Positions 33,625-46,195 of a stretch of 64,000 bases of DNA are shown here, one piece after another (position 1 is the stretch's first letter; each line of letters begins with the position of its first letter). The notes under the pieces were generated by a model. That model was not told the DNA's origin. It made no database searches and saw only the letters and a program-made list of their open reading frames with translations. The translations under genes were made by a program, and so were the position numbers. The stretch comes from Mucidula mucida (taxonomy: Eukaryota; Basidiomycota; Agaricomycetes; Agaricales; Physalacriaceae): the NCBI GenBank assembly GCA_015501055.1, contig JADNYV010000004.1:434001-498000 (forward strand), in the 5' to 3' direction.

Positions 33625-36384
33625 ATGTCCTACGACCAACCTGGATCTCCCGGCAGCATGTCGGGGCGCCGACATACCAACCGAAATACCAATCGCTATA
33701 GCGTAACCGCTCTGTTCAGCATGGCGGCGGAGCAGGATGTTGAAGTCGAAGATGAATTGGCCAGAGGTGCACGCCCTTTACCCACGCTTAGCTTTTATCC
33801 TTACCAGCTGCGATTTCACAGCACAAAAGCGTCTTCGTGATCTGAAGGGGAAAATATCCGCTCAGTCCAAGAAGAATTTCGTTCTTGAACGCGATGTTCG
33901 CTACCTCGACTCTCGCATAGCTCTGTTGATTCAGAACCGTATGGCATTAGACGAGGTGCGCTTCATAATCACTTGTTTCTTTTCGCGTTACCGAATATCT
34001 CTCTGCAGCAACGCGAGGTCGAGCGAACGCTGGAGGAAGTCGACCCCACTGAGGGCCATTACCCAGACGACCGCAAGATTCAACAATATTCCAACCTCTT
34101 CTTCCTCCTACAGTCCGAGCCACGACACATAGCTGCGTTATGTAGGCTCGTCAGTCTATCCGAAATTGATACCCTCCTCCAAACTGTCATGTTCACCCTC
34201 TATGGAAACCAATACGAGAGTAGAGAAGAGCATCTCCTTCTCACCATGTTCCAATCAGTGCTCTCTGCCCAGTTTGAGACTGCTACAGAATTTGGATCTC
34301 TTCTTCGCGCCAATACCCCTGTGTCTCGGATGATGACCACTTACACCAGGCGAGGACCAGGTCAAAGCTACTTAAAGAGTGTGCTTGCAGAGCGCATCAA
34401 CAGTCTTATTGAGCATAAAGACCTAAACCTCGAGATCAATCCCGTCAAGGTAAGCATTCATCTCATGGTTGCTTTATATCTCACAAATTGCATTCAGGTG
34501 TACGAGCAAATGATCAACCAAATAGAAGAAGAGACCGGTTCCCTTCCACCGAATTTACCTCGCGGGGTTGCCCCCGAAGTCGCTGCGGAGAATCCTGATG
34601 TCCAGGCCATCATTGCACCGCGCTTGACCATGCTCATGGAAATCGCAAACAGCTTCTTGCTCACGATCATTGAAAGCCTGGACAGCGTGCCCTACGGTAT
34701 TCGATGGATTTGCAAGCAGATTCGGAGTTTGACACGCGTAGGTTTCGCCATTGCTCAGTAACGATGCAGATTGATTCATTACTCACTCAGCGCAAATACC
34801 CGGAAGCGACTGACTACGCAATTTGCTCATTGATTGGTGGATTCTTCTTCCTCCGGTTTATCAATCCAGCAATCGTTACGCCCCAAGCATACATGCTTGT
34901 GGAGGGCGTACCCGCGAAGCATCCCCGCCGAACATTGACCCTTGTACGAGAAGACTGTAAACTCCACAACGCTGCCTAATCTCTGTCTTCAGATCGCGAA
35001 GATGTTGCAAAATTTGGCGAACAAGCCCTCCTACGCGAAGGAAATCTACATGATGACCTTAAATCCTTTCGTCGAGAACAATAAAGCACGTATCAATCAG
35101 TTCCTCAACAACCTATGCGAAGTTGGCGACTTCTACGACACACTGGAGGTGAATAGTCTGATCCAGCAACCTTCCTTCCTTCCTCAATATTTCTCTAGAT
35201 GGATCAATACATGGCGCTTTCGAAGAAAGATCTGATGATCCACATCACACTCAACGAGTTGTATAACACTCATTCCTTGATCTTGCAACATGTTGAAACC
35301 TTGGTAAGAGATTCTTCCAGCTCCTTGCCCCCCATCTTGACCGCGCGCAGTCTCCTAACGATAAACAACATCTGCGCATCCTGACGGATGAACTGGGACC
35401 CGCACCTGCTCAAGTTCCCCGAAAGGAGAATCGAACCATTGAACTGAATTTATACAGTCGATGGGAAACGCCGGTGCACGACATCCAAAGCGCTCTCATG
35501 GACTCTGTCTCCTCTAGCGATATGCTATACATGGAAACCAAGTCCATTTTCGTACAGCTCATACGTTCCATTCCTCACGCTGCTGAGAAAAGACCCTACA
35601 ATCTAGCAGCCATTGCGGAGCGGGCCGCCACCACAAAGGACGCCACACTTGTGCGCAAAGGTATCAAGGTTAAGGAGATGTTACGGGAATTGGAGGAACA
35701 GAAGATCGTCGAGCAAGCGGATGGGTACAAGCTCATGCAGGATGAGGTTGCCGCCGAATTGGTTCACCTCGGCAATCTTCGGGAGAAGGTTTTGCTGGAG
35801 ACAAAGTCCTTGGAGGCCGTATACAAGACGATCTGCGACCACAACAACTACATGCGTTCCCAACTGGAGCAGTACAAGGCTTACTTACAGAATGTCCGAC
35901 TCACGGCGTCGAAAGACAAGGGCAGTAGTACAGGTGTGGGCGTCATCACGGTTGGCGGGAAGGAGAAGAAACCTGCCAAGGCGGCGGTTTTAGGGCCATA
36001 CCGATTTACGCATGCGCAGTTGGAGAAGGAGGGCATCATTGTGGAAAGCAACGTTCCCGATAACCGGTTAGTTCGCGCGAGGAGCTTTATGATCTTGACT
36101 GATGCTGCCTTTAGACGCCCCAATATATATTTCAACATTACCTCACCCACTCCGGGCACATTTATCATAGCCTTGCACTACAAGGGTAGAGAGAGGGCTA
36201 TCCTTGAAATGGACCTCAAAATCGACGATCTATTGGAGAAGGTGTGCTCTTTCTCAGATTCTTTTCAACGCGGCTGACTCCTTCGCAGCAAAAGGATAAT
36301 AAGCATCTTCTCGACTTGGAGTACGTCCAACTAAACGTACCCAAGGTCCTCGGCCTCTTGAAGAAGGTGTTTGCCAAACGATGA
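33625..36384 (+). CDS. Ras GTPase-activating protein, GAP1/Sar1 type (RasGAP plus RasGAP-C)
   Basis: This protein switches off Ras by stimulating GTP hydrolysis; in fission yeast Gap1/Sar1 acts in mating and morphology. After a short leader ([20 protein letters not shown]) and a coiled-coil ([20 protein letters not shown]), the RasGAP domain shows [20 protein letters not shown], whose Arg is in the arginine-finger position, and [16 protein letters not shown], the family signature. The C-terminal RasGAP-C (IQGAP-like) domain follows: [13 protein letters not shown], then a long helix ending in [35 protein letters not shown] and [16 protein letters not shown]. It ends LLKKVFAKR at 36384. IQ and calponin-homology regions of true IQGAPs are absent. 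Introns join in frame; the gene looks intact. Confidence 0.9.
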
Positions 36385-36820
36385 ATGTGTCAGTACATTT
36401 TTATTCTATCCTTAAATTTTTTGTTTCGTGTACATGTCTTTCGATGATTATGCTCTCCAATCTCTTATATATTCTTGATTTCCTGGATGGCCGATGTTCA
36501 CGTCGGGTGTATATCTGTGTAGTAGCACCGGCACTTATAAAGTTTGTTGTAGCTCCAGTTTGACGACAGATTCCTGGTACTAGTAGTAGAGTGATAGCTG
36601 AGCGAACCAATTTCGGAATTGGCCGAGGACCGAAGTGCAACGGCAAGCCCCACAAAGGCCCCAGGGCACCGAGCTACGTGCCGATGCCGGCGGCCGATGT
36701 TTCATCAACCTTCTTTCTGCCTCCACTGCGGGCGTTACGCAGTTGCTCTTTTCTCTTAACCTGCTTTCTGTTCCATCCGCCTAACTTCACATCTTTGTCA
36801 CGGATGTTGGCTTGGGCGTG
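36385..36820. other. Intergenic region between RasGAP and aspartic protease
   Basis: This 436-bp gap holds the RasGAP 3' UTR and the protease promoter. No supported gene is seen. The stretch next to the protease start is pyrimidine-rich, as is common before fungal starts. Confidence 0.4.
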
Positions 36821-38890
36821 ATGTGGTCTACACTTCCCCTCTGCCTTTTGACCTTTGTTTTTGCCATTCACGTCTACGGAAAAGACCTAATTGCGGACCG
36901 GTCTGCGCCCAGGAAACTCCCACTGTACCGTCGAGATGTTGCGGCCAACGATACGATGTCTGGGATGACGTCTGTGACGCTCTCCAGTGATGCCCAGTAT
37001 GCTCTTTGACTGCTTCCCCTCTTCAATCCTAAAAGACCCTAGATCTTACTATGCGGTTATTAAGGCCGGTGCGACGTATTTTCGCGTAGCGCTTGACACT
37101 GCCTCTTCGGATATGTGGTTAATATCCACCAATTGTACCACCAGTACTTGTACAAAGGTTCCTCGCTATCCTTTGGAATACGAAAGTGGTACATACATCA
37201 CTGTGAATGATAATACCACTGCTTTCAGTGCTAGCTACTCGGACGGAACAGGTAAGTAGCCATCTTCAACCTGCATTTCAACCTGCTCAGCCTCTCCAGT
37301 TGCTGAAGGCATCGTCGCCCGGGAGTCCATTCTGTTCGCCAATATAAGTGTCGACAGTCAAGCCTTTGGTCTCATCAACTCTGGCAATGTCTCTCTCACC
37401 GACGACATGAGCGGGATCTTCGGTCTTGGTTTCCCGCGTCTTTCAAGTATCTCAGACTCTGTTACTAATTGTTGGTTATGTTTCTTCGCGTCTACTATTT
37501 TGCTCATTCTTTCGACAGCCACTCCTTTCTTCGTGCAACTTGCCCAACAGGGCCACCTGGACTATCCTCTCTTCGGCCTGAGTCTCACACGCAACTCCAG
37601 CGGTACCCTGACCCTCGGTGCGTACAGCCATCTGTTTGACTTTTATCAAACATGCTCAATCTGAGTAGGCGCCATTGATGCATCTGTCGTCACGAACGTT
37701 AGTGCTATCGGCTGGCATCCCGTTGTTGAATTTGCACCCATCGGAAACGACAATAACTCGTCAAGTTATCTACAGTGGGCGACGCCCTTCACGTCATTTG
37801 CTGTAAACGGGACCGCTTTCACCCCCACACCGACGTACCCGACAATTACGAGTAACACCTCTCTTGCCATGTTCGATGTGTTCGTGTTTCCATCTATTTA
37901 GGCTTGAATGACCCGCTGATGCTTTAAATAGCGGCACTAGTGGCATTTTCGGTCCATACGCTGATGTGCGCATAATCGGTTGATATACAACTCAGCACTC
38001 AACCTAACTCTAATTCAAAGGTCTCTCGGATATTTGGCGAGATAGGTGGCGCTCGACTTGTTGATGCGGACAACGGTCTTTACGCTATTCCATGTGACAC
38101 GCTGGTGTCAATGAGTTTTACGTTTGGGTAACTACTTGACTCCCCATCAGACGCTCTCGCTGAAAGGTTACGCAGAGACCAGACCATCACATTGCAACCT
38201 TCTGATTTCCTGATTGGCCGGGCTTCAGGGAACCCGAACCTTTGCTTGTCCTGGCCAGCCGCGAACGCTCCTAGCTCTGATGGCATCGACTGGCAATTCG
38301 GAGCTCCGTTTCTTCGGACGGTGTACTCTGTTTTCAGGTCAGCCCAGTTTACTCTTCTGCAACTTTTTGGCCTGACTGGAGTCAGTTATGGAATCAACTA
38401 TGAAGAACCACCTGTCATTGGTTTCTACAACCTTCGGAACGAAACGATCATCGCTGAGTCTGAGCAGTATATTTCATCCTATCTTTCATCTATGTCTGCC
38501 ACCATTGACACTGCTTTGCCGAACTCGTTGTTACCGACTCCGACATACACGACTCCCCCGTATACTTTCAACTCCAGCATCAATGCCCCTACAGGTGGTA
38601 TCGTCGAGACCGAGCTCGCCACAAGCACGTATAGTGCCATCTTTGGGGCCGCTACGAATGTCTCCGCTTTACCCACGCTGAAGCCTGCTGCAACCCTCCA
38701 GACTCTCATAGTCACCGGTACAGGCGGTGTGGTAACAACAATTACATCCACAGCGTCTGCTGCGGCTGTCACCCTTGGTACACCTCCTGGATGGAGTACC
38801 TCTGGTGTATCTCGACATTGTGCCTCCGCTCATCTCCTCCTTTTTACGCTATCCGCTTTCGTAGTACACTGGACAGACATTTTTCCATAG
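36821..38890 (+). CDS. Secreted pepsin-like (A1) aspartic protease with hydrophobic C-terminus
   Basis: A1 proteases use two Asp residues. The start MWSTLPLCLLTFVFAIHVYG is a signal peptide, followed by a short pro-region ending near the dibasic LYRRD. The first catalytic block is VALDTASSDMWL (DTAS in place of the usual DTGS). The flap region includes FSASYSDGTG. The second block, FDSGTSGIFGPY, is rebuilt across an intron at about 37879-37931. NNGLYAIPC-type and PVIGFYNLRNE blocks complete the fold. A Ser/Thr/Pro-rich stalk follows, then a terminal hydrophobic segment (HLLLFTLSAFVVHW), suggesting a GPI or membrane anchor as in yapsins. About nine introns join in frame and the stop is at 38888-38890. 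Intact. Substrate is unknown; a role in cell-wall or extracellular proteolysis is inferred. Confidence 0.85.
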
Positions 38891-39599
38891 CATTCTCATG
38901 TATCAAGTTATTACATTGTTGAGTTTAAACGGTGACTTGAAGGGATGTTATCGTTAGAGTTCAAGTGTGAGTGAGCTTCCGTGCTGCACAGAATGTTGAC
39001 GCTCGGGACCACCCAGATGACCGCTAAATGGGAACGATTTACTGCTCCATGGGTCAGAGACCCTCCTCCTCGGACATGGACGATTATGAGTGAACGGTCA
39101 ACCTCTCAAACCAACGATTTACAGCAATCATAATGCGACCATGGTATACATCAACAGAAGCACGTCAGAGGAAGGCATCTACTATGCTTCGGGTGTTACA
39201 CGTCTTCCTTCACCTTCGGTGCCGGGCGTCTTGTATCGAAATTGCTGCTACGCATGATTGCCCACTGGACATTTATGATCATACAGGCCTCGTTACAATA
39301 CCCTGGAAATGTCGGTCAGCCCACTCAGTAGCTCACCCTGAAACAACTGGCGCAGGTACTGCCTTTTCATACTAGGGTTTCATGCACCTAAGCGCTTCCT
39401 CAGCGTGCCGAAAGGGCTCGGGGTTCCGTCAGGACGTGTAAGTACAAGCTCACTTACTTCCCGGCCATGTATCGGGAGCTTCTCTTCTCTTCCTCAATCA
39501 TGACCTGCTCCTGACCAAGGTGTAATCATCACAAACGTCGCATATAAGCCTAACGCGCTCCACCTCCTACCAGTATCTGTCTTTCACGATTCCCATTGA

Positions 39600-40685
39600 G
39601 TGTCAATGCTTTCGCTGGCTACACCGCGGACGATAATGCGTTTGTTGTCGACCTTGAAATCGCTTTTCCACTCCCACTCGCAACGGCCTCATCGGCCAAT
39701 GCCTGCTATGAGATCCCCACAGCCTTACTTGGAGCGTTACATACCTCTTGAGGACTTGCGCGAGAGTTTCGGAGGAAGGATGCCCTTGCAGCTTGTCAAA
39801 CTAGTTGCAAGAGATATTCTCACCGCATTGCGGGAGAATGAGAAAAGAGGTATCATCCACGGAGGTAATGTCATCGACTTCGTTGACTTGTACAGAACCT
39901 TACACTCTTGAATCAGACATCAACCAAAACTCCATTGTAATGTCGACCCGAGATCTGAATTGGCTGCTCGCGCGCTTTAGAGACGACGATTCTGATAGCG
40001 AGGGGGTGGACGACAGTTTCTCGACTGGAAGCTTTGAAGAACAATTTCCTACTGTGTTTCGACTGGGGATTGTCGGTGAGTTCATCCATGCGCTTGTAGT
40101 TTCAGGCCTCTAATCAGCCGTGATACAGATGCCCATCCACGGATTTCCCTTTCCGTTCGCTCTCCAGAGGCTATCCTTGAAGCGCCATGTGGTGTCAGTA
40201 GTGACTTATGGAGTCTGGCTTGTGTGGTACGTTCAGTTTTGAGAAATGAGCTCGAAATTAACTGGCTCGTCAGATTTACTTGCTTCTCACTGGAGAGCTT
40301 CTTTTTGATCCTGGCTTCCAGTGCGCTGACCTTGGGTTGACACCTGACGAGTCGCACATCATACAGATGATAGAAATGCTCGGCGACTTTCCTGAAGATC
40401 TTGTTCGGCGAGGCACAGAGTCGAAGAAATGGTTTCATCCCGATGGTACGCCGATCCTACAGACCTACAAGTCCTGTTGTGGCTTATCTTGAGGAAGGAT
40501 CTTTCCTCATGGATACAACGCTCTATCCCGTTCTATTGGGCGATGTTTTGCGGCAACATCTAGCGCTTTCCCATGATGACCTTAATGAAACGTTTGATTT
40601 TCTAGCGCGTATCATTTGTATTCTACCTAGTGATCGAGCAAGTGTGCGTGATATGTCGCGCCATCGCTGGTTATCCTCGGTGTAG
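39600..40685 (+). pseudogene. SRPK/CMGC-like protein kinase remnant with degenerate catalytic loop
   Basis: The C-lobe of an SRPK-like kinase is readable: LERYIPLEDLRESFGGRMPL, VARDILTALRENEKRGIIHG, then across an intron HGDINQNSIVM, SLSVRSPEAILEAPCG, SSDLWSLACVIYLLLTGELL, and after a frame break FDFLARIICILPSDRASVRD and RHRWLSSV. In active kinases the catalytic loop reads HxDxKPxN: here the Asp is kept but Lys is replaced by Asn and the final Asn by Ser. No DFG motif is seen. The N-lobe, with its Gly-rich loop and Lys, cannot be assembled from 39130-39700. Near 40455-40470 the frame shifts by +1 (or -2). Either a pseudokinase or a decaying gene; I lean towards decay. Confidence 0.55.
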
Positions 40686-41034
40686 ATGTGATGTCGTTGG
40701 ACTTGATACTGAGTACTTATAATATTGACTCTTCATTACTTACTGCTGGGATGGTTTACGGTAACTTATCACCTTCCAAAATAGTTGTCGATTCGTCATG
40801 TACATATGATAAACATATGATCCATTGGCCCAAAATTGGCCCGCTCGCTCCAGTCCCAGCGCAAGCCTCGGAAAGGTCACCTGACCGTAGTTAGATTATT
40901 TCGGGACGCGATCGTTACCCGTAACGGTCACCACCTGCCTTTCAAGAACTCTCAAGCACTTCTATACCTTCGCTCCTTACTCTCGTCCCTTGGCGATAGA
41001 CCGGCAGAAGACTCTCTTGGGCTTCTCTTTGAGC
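40686..41034. other. Intergenic region upstream of the RecQ gene
   Basis: A gap of about 350 bp between the kinase remnant and the RecQ start. No gene is supported; it should contain the helicase promoter. Confidence 0.4.
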
Positions 41035-44000
41035 ATGTCCACGAAGAATAATCTACAGGATGTATTGAAGAAACGGGCGAGCAACACGTCCACTCCGTCG
41101 TCATCGTCTTCCAATCTTATCGTCGCATCCTCAAAGGTGCTTCCTCTTATAAAACATTATACTTTTCATAATTCAACTTGTGATAGGTGAATAAGTTCAA
41201 GCCTGCCGCCAATGCTGCTTCTTCGCGTCCGTAAGTACGTCTACTATCAGTCGCCACTGGTTCCATCAATCCACAGTTCAAAGATTGCCCTCCCTACCTT
41301 CTTTCGCCACCCCTGGCTTTGGAAAGAAAAGCGTACCAGCTTCAGCTGCTCCAGCACGTCGACCCGATTCTCCCGAACTTACATACGTGGAAAAGCCATC
41401 TAACTCGCATGGGACAAAGAGAGGCTCACCCGCAGATACCCCACTAACCACGGCCAAACGGAGGAAGAGCTTGCAGGGAAACAAGGAGAACCAACACGAT
41501 GTCAGCGTTCCCAGCACACCAGAGCCCAGGACGAAAGGAAAAGCAAAAGCATCCATTCCACCATCCTCGCCTTCCGATGACGATAAACCCTGGTTGAGAA
41601 TGGATCTGGACGAAAATTTCAACCCTAATCCTTTTGCTCGTATCGCCACAGAATTTCCCTCCCTCATCAAGCCTATTTCGTCCCCACCAAAGAGCACCTC
41701 GATGCATGAATCGGTAAGCATCGATTTTTGAGTTTGTTTCCTTACTCATAAGAACTGCAGGATTCGAGCGCCTCGATTCGGGGAAAACTCTCCTTCAATA
41801 GAGCCTTGCAGGAAGATAATGCACGGAGCATAGAGAATTACCATCGAAGCAAGGACCCGTGTATCGATATAGCGACATTAAACGCAATACGGTGAGTATC
41901 TTTCGCGTTCTCGGTTCAGTGTTCTTATGCCATGTAGCGATCTCCTGTTGGAACGGATTCGATCTTTGGAAGAATTGATGCATGCGATTACACCAGAGGA
42001 CGACATGGCCAAGGCCAATGTCAAAAACTCAGCTCAGCCCCATCATACAAACCCCGTTAATACCTCACCTTACTTCCAATCAACTAGCTCGCCGACTCCG
42101 GGAACTTCGTCGGTCAAGATTCTCTCAAAAGTACCCATACAGAGTCCATCTCTCGGCAACGTCGACAGTGACGATGAAGGGCTTTGGGGTGGTTTGGAAG
42201 ATATACCAGACTTCGACGACGATGATTCCGTGGTTGAGATCCTCGAGGACACAATGGAGATGCCTCCAACAGAATCCGCTCCTACTCATTCAAAAGCTGT
42301 GCTCGAGAGCCCTTATCACTCGGAAATCATGGAAAACCTGCGGAAAGTCTATCGACTACTGGACTTTCGGACTAATCAGTTGGAAGCGATCACTGCAGCT
42401 ATGGGCGGTCGTGATGTCTTTGTGCTCATGCCGACCGGAGGTGGTAAGAGTCTTTGCTATCAGCTACCAGCGGTGTGTAGGCGTGGCGAAACGAAGGGCG
42501 TCACCATCGTTGTCTCTCCTCTTCTGGCTCTTATGCAGAACCAAGTCGCTGGTTTGAGGGACAAAGGTGTCGATGTTTTATTATGGAATTCTGAGACCAT
42601 AGATGTAGGAGAAATCTTACGTCGCCTGAGAGGGCCCAACAAGCCGAGTCTCCTCTATGTGACACCCGAGAAGCTCAAGGATAGCGGCTCGCTTCGCGGG
42701 GTCCTCTCCGATCTGTATAACAATTCACAACTCGCAAGATTCGTCATCGATGAAGCTCATTGCATCTCGACGTGGGGGAAAGACTTCCGAGAAGCCGTGA
42801 GTACACTGCTACCACAATGGAAAGCATTTTCATCCGCCCCACACAGTATCAATCCCTTGGCGCTTTGCGTGATGACTATCCAAATGTGCCTATCATGGCT
42901 TTGACCGCCACTGCGAACAAGATGATGGTCGACGACATTTTGGCCAAATTAAAGCTTCGAGACTGTGCCTCGTTCACTCAGTCATTCAACCGCACCAACC
43001 TCAACTATCAAATCCTTCCGAAAAAGGGCTCAGTTCTCGAAGATATCGTCAAATACATCCAGAACACGCATCCCAATAAGACAGGCGTCATTTACTGTCT
43101 ATCCAGGGACAAGTGTGAAAAGGTAGCAGCCAGACTCCGCGAGAAAGGGCTTAGCGCAAAGCACTATCATGCCAAAATGGACCCCGCGGATAAGGAGCGT
43201 ATTCAGACAGAGTGGCAAACTGGGCGTTGCCGCATCATTGTTGCCACAGTACGCGGGTCATTCTTTGTGTATACGCCCAGTTCACCATAACCAACAGATT
43301 GCGTTCGGTATGGGAATTGATAAGCCTGATGGTGAGTTTCACGATGCTAGACTGAGTGATTATCTCATTAATGGATATAGTTCGATTCGTTATACACCAC
43401 GACCTTCCTACAAGTCTCGATGGGTATGGTTCACTCATTGCCTTCATTTGAATGTCTCTTAGCGTTCCAAACAGCTATTATCAGCAAACCGGACGTGCAG
43501 GCAGGGACGGCCTACCAGCGGACTGCATTCTATGTGAACCTCACCATAAACTTACGATTCTAGTGCTCATTTCTGTCTCAGATTATTCATATCGCGATTT
43601 CAACAATGCCACGCAGATGATCACGAAGAACGCTCAAGAACGGTCTGTACCGTACCTCGAGATCAACCGTCAGATACAGGATGTCCGTCTCGTCATGCAA
43701 TATTGCGAAAACGATGCGGAGTGCCGAAGGGTTCAACTATTACAGTTCTTCGGCGAGAAGTTCGATTCCGCGCTATGTCGCCGACGGTGCAATAATTGCG
43801 CAAATCGTGAAGTTCTCGTGGAGCAAGACGTTACCAGAGAGGCACACGAAGCAATCAATTTAGTGCAGTCGTTGGATGCACAGAACCTCACGCAGGATCA
43901 GTGTCGCTCCATTTTTCAGGGAAAGGCGCCTCCCAATAAAGGCTCTTTCAATCATTACTCTTTCTTCGGTGCTGGTAGTCATCTTGCAAAGGACGTGGCC

Positions 44001-44268
44001 GAACAACTATTCAACAAGTTACTATTTCACGACGTCTTCCGCGAGGTTTCACTCCAGAACGGCTCCGGATGGCACTCTATGTATCTCAAGGTAGCAGACT
44101 TAATCTGCCTTACCTTTCCTTTGCGTTTCTAATCGTTATCTCTAGATTGGTCCTAAGGCCAGAGAGTTCTCGCAAAAGACAGCGTTCCGAATCAAGTTGC
44201 GTCCGAAGGCATCCAAAGTAGTGACTGAGAAGCCAGTCCCAAAGAGAGGCAGGAAGAAGTTTGCTTAG
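41035..44268 (+). CDS. RecQ-family DNA helicase (Sgs1/BLM-like)
   Basis: A 3'-5' ATP-dependent helicase that acts in recombination and fork repair in the nucleus. The start MSTKNNLQDVLKKRASN precedes a long disordered N-terminus with acidic stretches. The helicase core shows LDFRTNQLEAITAAMGGRDV, Walker A MPTGGGKSLCYQLP, VVSPLLALMQNQV, Walker B [64 protein letters not shown] and YYQQTGRAGRDG. The Zn-binding RQC region has YCENDAECRRVQLLQFFGE and CRRRCNNC. A winged-helix and a short basic tail (KRGRKKFA) end at 44268. No HRDC domain is seen, so it is shorter than Sgs1 at the C-terminus. All introns checked join in frame; the third exon uses the acceptor caaag to stay open. Orthology to Sgs1 rather than another RecQ is likely but unproven. 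Confidence 0.9.
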
Positions 44269-44451
44269 ACTCCATTATATCCCGACAATCTATACACATC
44301 ATGATCTTTACTTGCATGCGCAAAGTCGGAAATCACATCGCCGAGTACACCGAGGTTTGCCCAGCAAGCCGTAACCAATTAAATGCACAGCTCAGGAGGT
44401 CCCAATCGAGTCACGATCAGATTGACTGTTCAACGTTCAACCTCTTCTCCC

Positions 44452-46014
44452 ATGGCTTCTGCGGACGAAAAGTACGAGCTTATAACGCGACGATTGCAAG
44501 AGGTGCTTGGCGGAGATCAAATCAAAGCTATTCTTACAGAAGGAAGATCGCCAAAATGCTACTGGGGTAAGACTCATATTCCTTTCGTCCGACATGTATC
44601 CAATTTCTTTTTTTCTTTTTAATAGGGACAGCGCCCACTGGAAGACGTTGGTTCAAGCTCACTCATGACATCTGCATGCTCTGATCTCGGGAGTTAGCCC
44701 ATATTGGATACTTTGTACCGTTAACAAAGATTTCTGACTTTCTGAGAGCTGATGTCGAGGTATGTCGTGACCTCGAATGTGTCGATTCCCTTTGACATCT
44801 GTGTAGGTGACAGTTCTTCTAGCAGGCAAGCCTTCCGATAGGCCCTAGTAGCTTCAATTGACGCGTCGGTCAGATGTTCATGCATTTCTCGACAACATGA
44901 AGGCCCCGCTAGAGCTTGTTGCACATCGAACCAAGTACTACCAGTTCATTCTTCTCGCCGTCTTCAAATCCCTCGGCATCCCCGTCACGAAATTGCGTTT
45001 TGTTGAAGGCTCTTCTTACCAGTTAACGAGAGAATACAACATGGACAACTATAAACTCTGCGCGACCGTCTCGGAGCACGACGCGAAGAAAGCTGGCGCC
45101 GAAGTCGTTAAACAAGTCGAGAGTCCATTACTCAGTGGTCTTCTTTACCCTGGGTTGCAGGCCCTCGATGAGCAGTACCTAGGTGTCGACTTTCAGTTCG
45201 GTGGTGTGGATCAGGTACGCAACGATCAACATGTAATTTTGGTGATGATTCATTCATTCATCGATACAGAGAAAAATATTCACATTCGCTGAACTCTACC
45301 TTCCTCGTCTTGGCTACAAGAAACGCGCGCATCTCATGAACGCCATGGTACCTGGTCTTGCGGGTGGCAAAATGTCCTCCTCGGATCCCAATTCCAAAAT
45401 CGACTTCCTTGACTCTCCCGAACTTGTTCGCAAAAAGGTCAAAGCTGCCTTTTGTGAAGAGGGCAACGTGGAAGACAACGGTCTTCTAGCTTTTGCAGAA
45501 GCAGTGCTATTCCCCGCCAGCCAATTACGACAGGATCATATAAAAGAGGCATCTGGAGCTTCCGTCGAGTATCCTCTGTCATTCGTTTCTGAGAATGCAC
45601 CCGAGGGAACTCTCTTCTCGATAGAGCGCGATGAGAAATTCGGGGGCTCGTTACATTACTCGACATTTGCCGACATGAAGGCAGATTTCGCGTCGAAAGC
45701 TATACATCCTAAGGATCTCAAAGTTTCCGTCGGTAGCGCGATCAACAAGTTGCTCGACCCGATCAGAGCAGATTTTCAGGCGAACGAGGAGTGGCAAAAT
45801 ATTGAGAAATTGGCCTATCCTGATCCGAATGCGAAAGACGCAAAGAAGAAGAAAAAGGTTCGTGATCTGCCTTATCCATCCTCGCAAACTAAATTCGGTA
45901 CTTCAGGAAAAGGTCTACCATCCGCCACCACCTGGGAAAGGGAAGAATGCTCAACCTCCGCCGCCTCCCGAGGGCAATGCGACGACGGAAGCTGTGTCCG
46001 AGGCTGTAGTATAA
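44452..46014 (+). CDS. TYS1: Cytosolic tyrosyl-tRNA synthetase
   Basis: It charges tRNA-Tyr with tyrosine. The start [20 protein letters not shown] is followed by the class I signature rebuilt across introns as [16 protein letters not shown] (HIGH-like), [33 protein letters not shown], the tyrosine/tRNA pocket [12 protein letters not shown] and the KMSSS loop [15 protein letters not shown]. The C-terminus has a Lys-rich then Pro-rich tail ending [10 protein letters not shown] at 46014. The intron at 44826-44873 begins with GC (CAG|GCAAGC) and is required to keep DVHAFLD in frame. It is the archaeal/eukaryal cytosolic type and lacks the EMAPII-like domain of animals. Intact. Confidence 0.95.
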
Positions 46015-46195
46015 GCATTGTGATTGTAGATTTTGTAGGTGTTCGTCTCATCACCCGAATCTTCATGTGTGCGCGTGGCATCCACAGGTTACAGTTTGAA
46101 GAAGAGTCAGTCGTATTGTCCGTAAAGAATTGCGAATGAGAGTCTACAGTAAAAGTCCAGTCCATCACTACAGATCCAGTAACACATTAATGTCT

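Noticed and set aside
40161..40438. A minus-strand frame opposite the kinase C-lobe
   Set aside because: The plus strand carries clear kinase motifs, and the antisense product has none.
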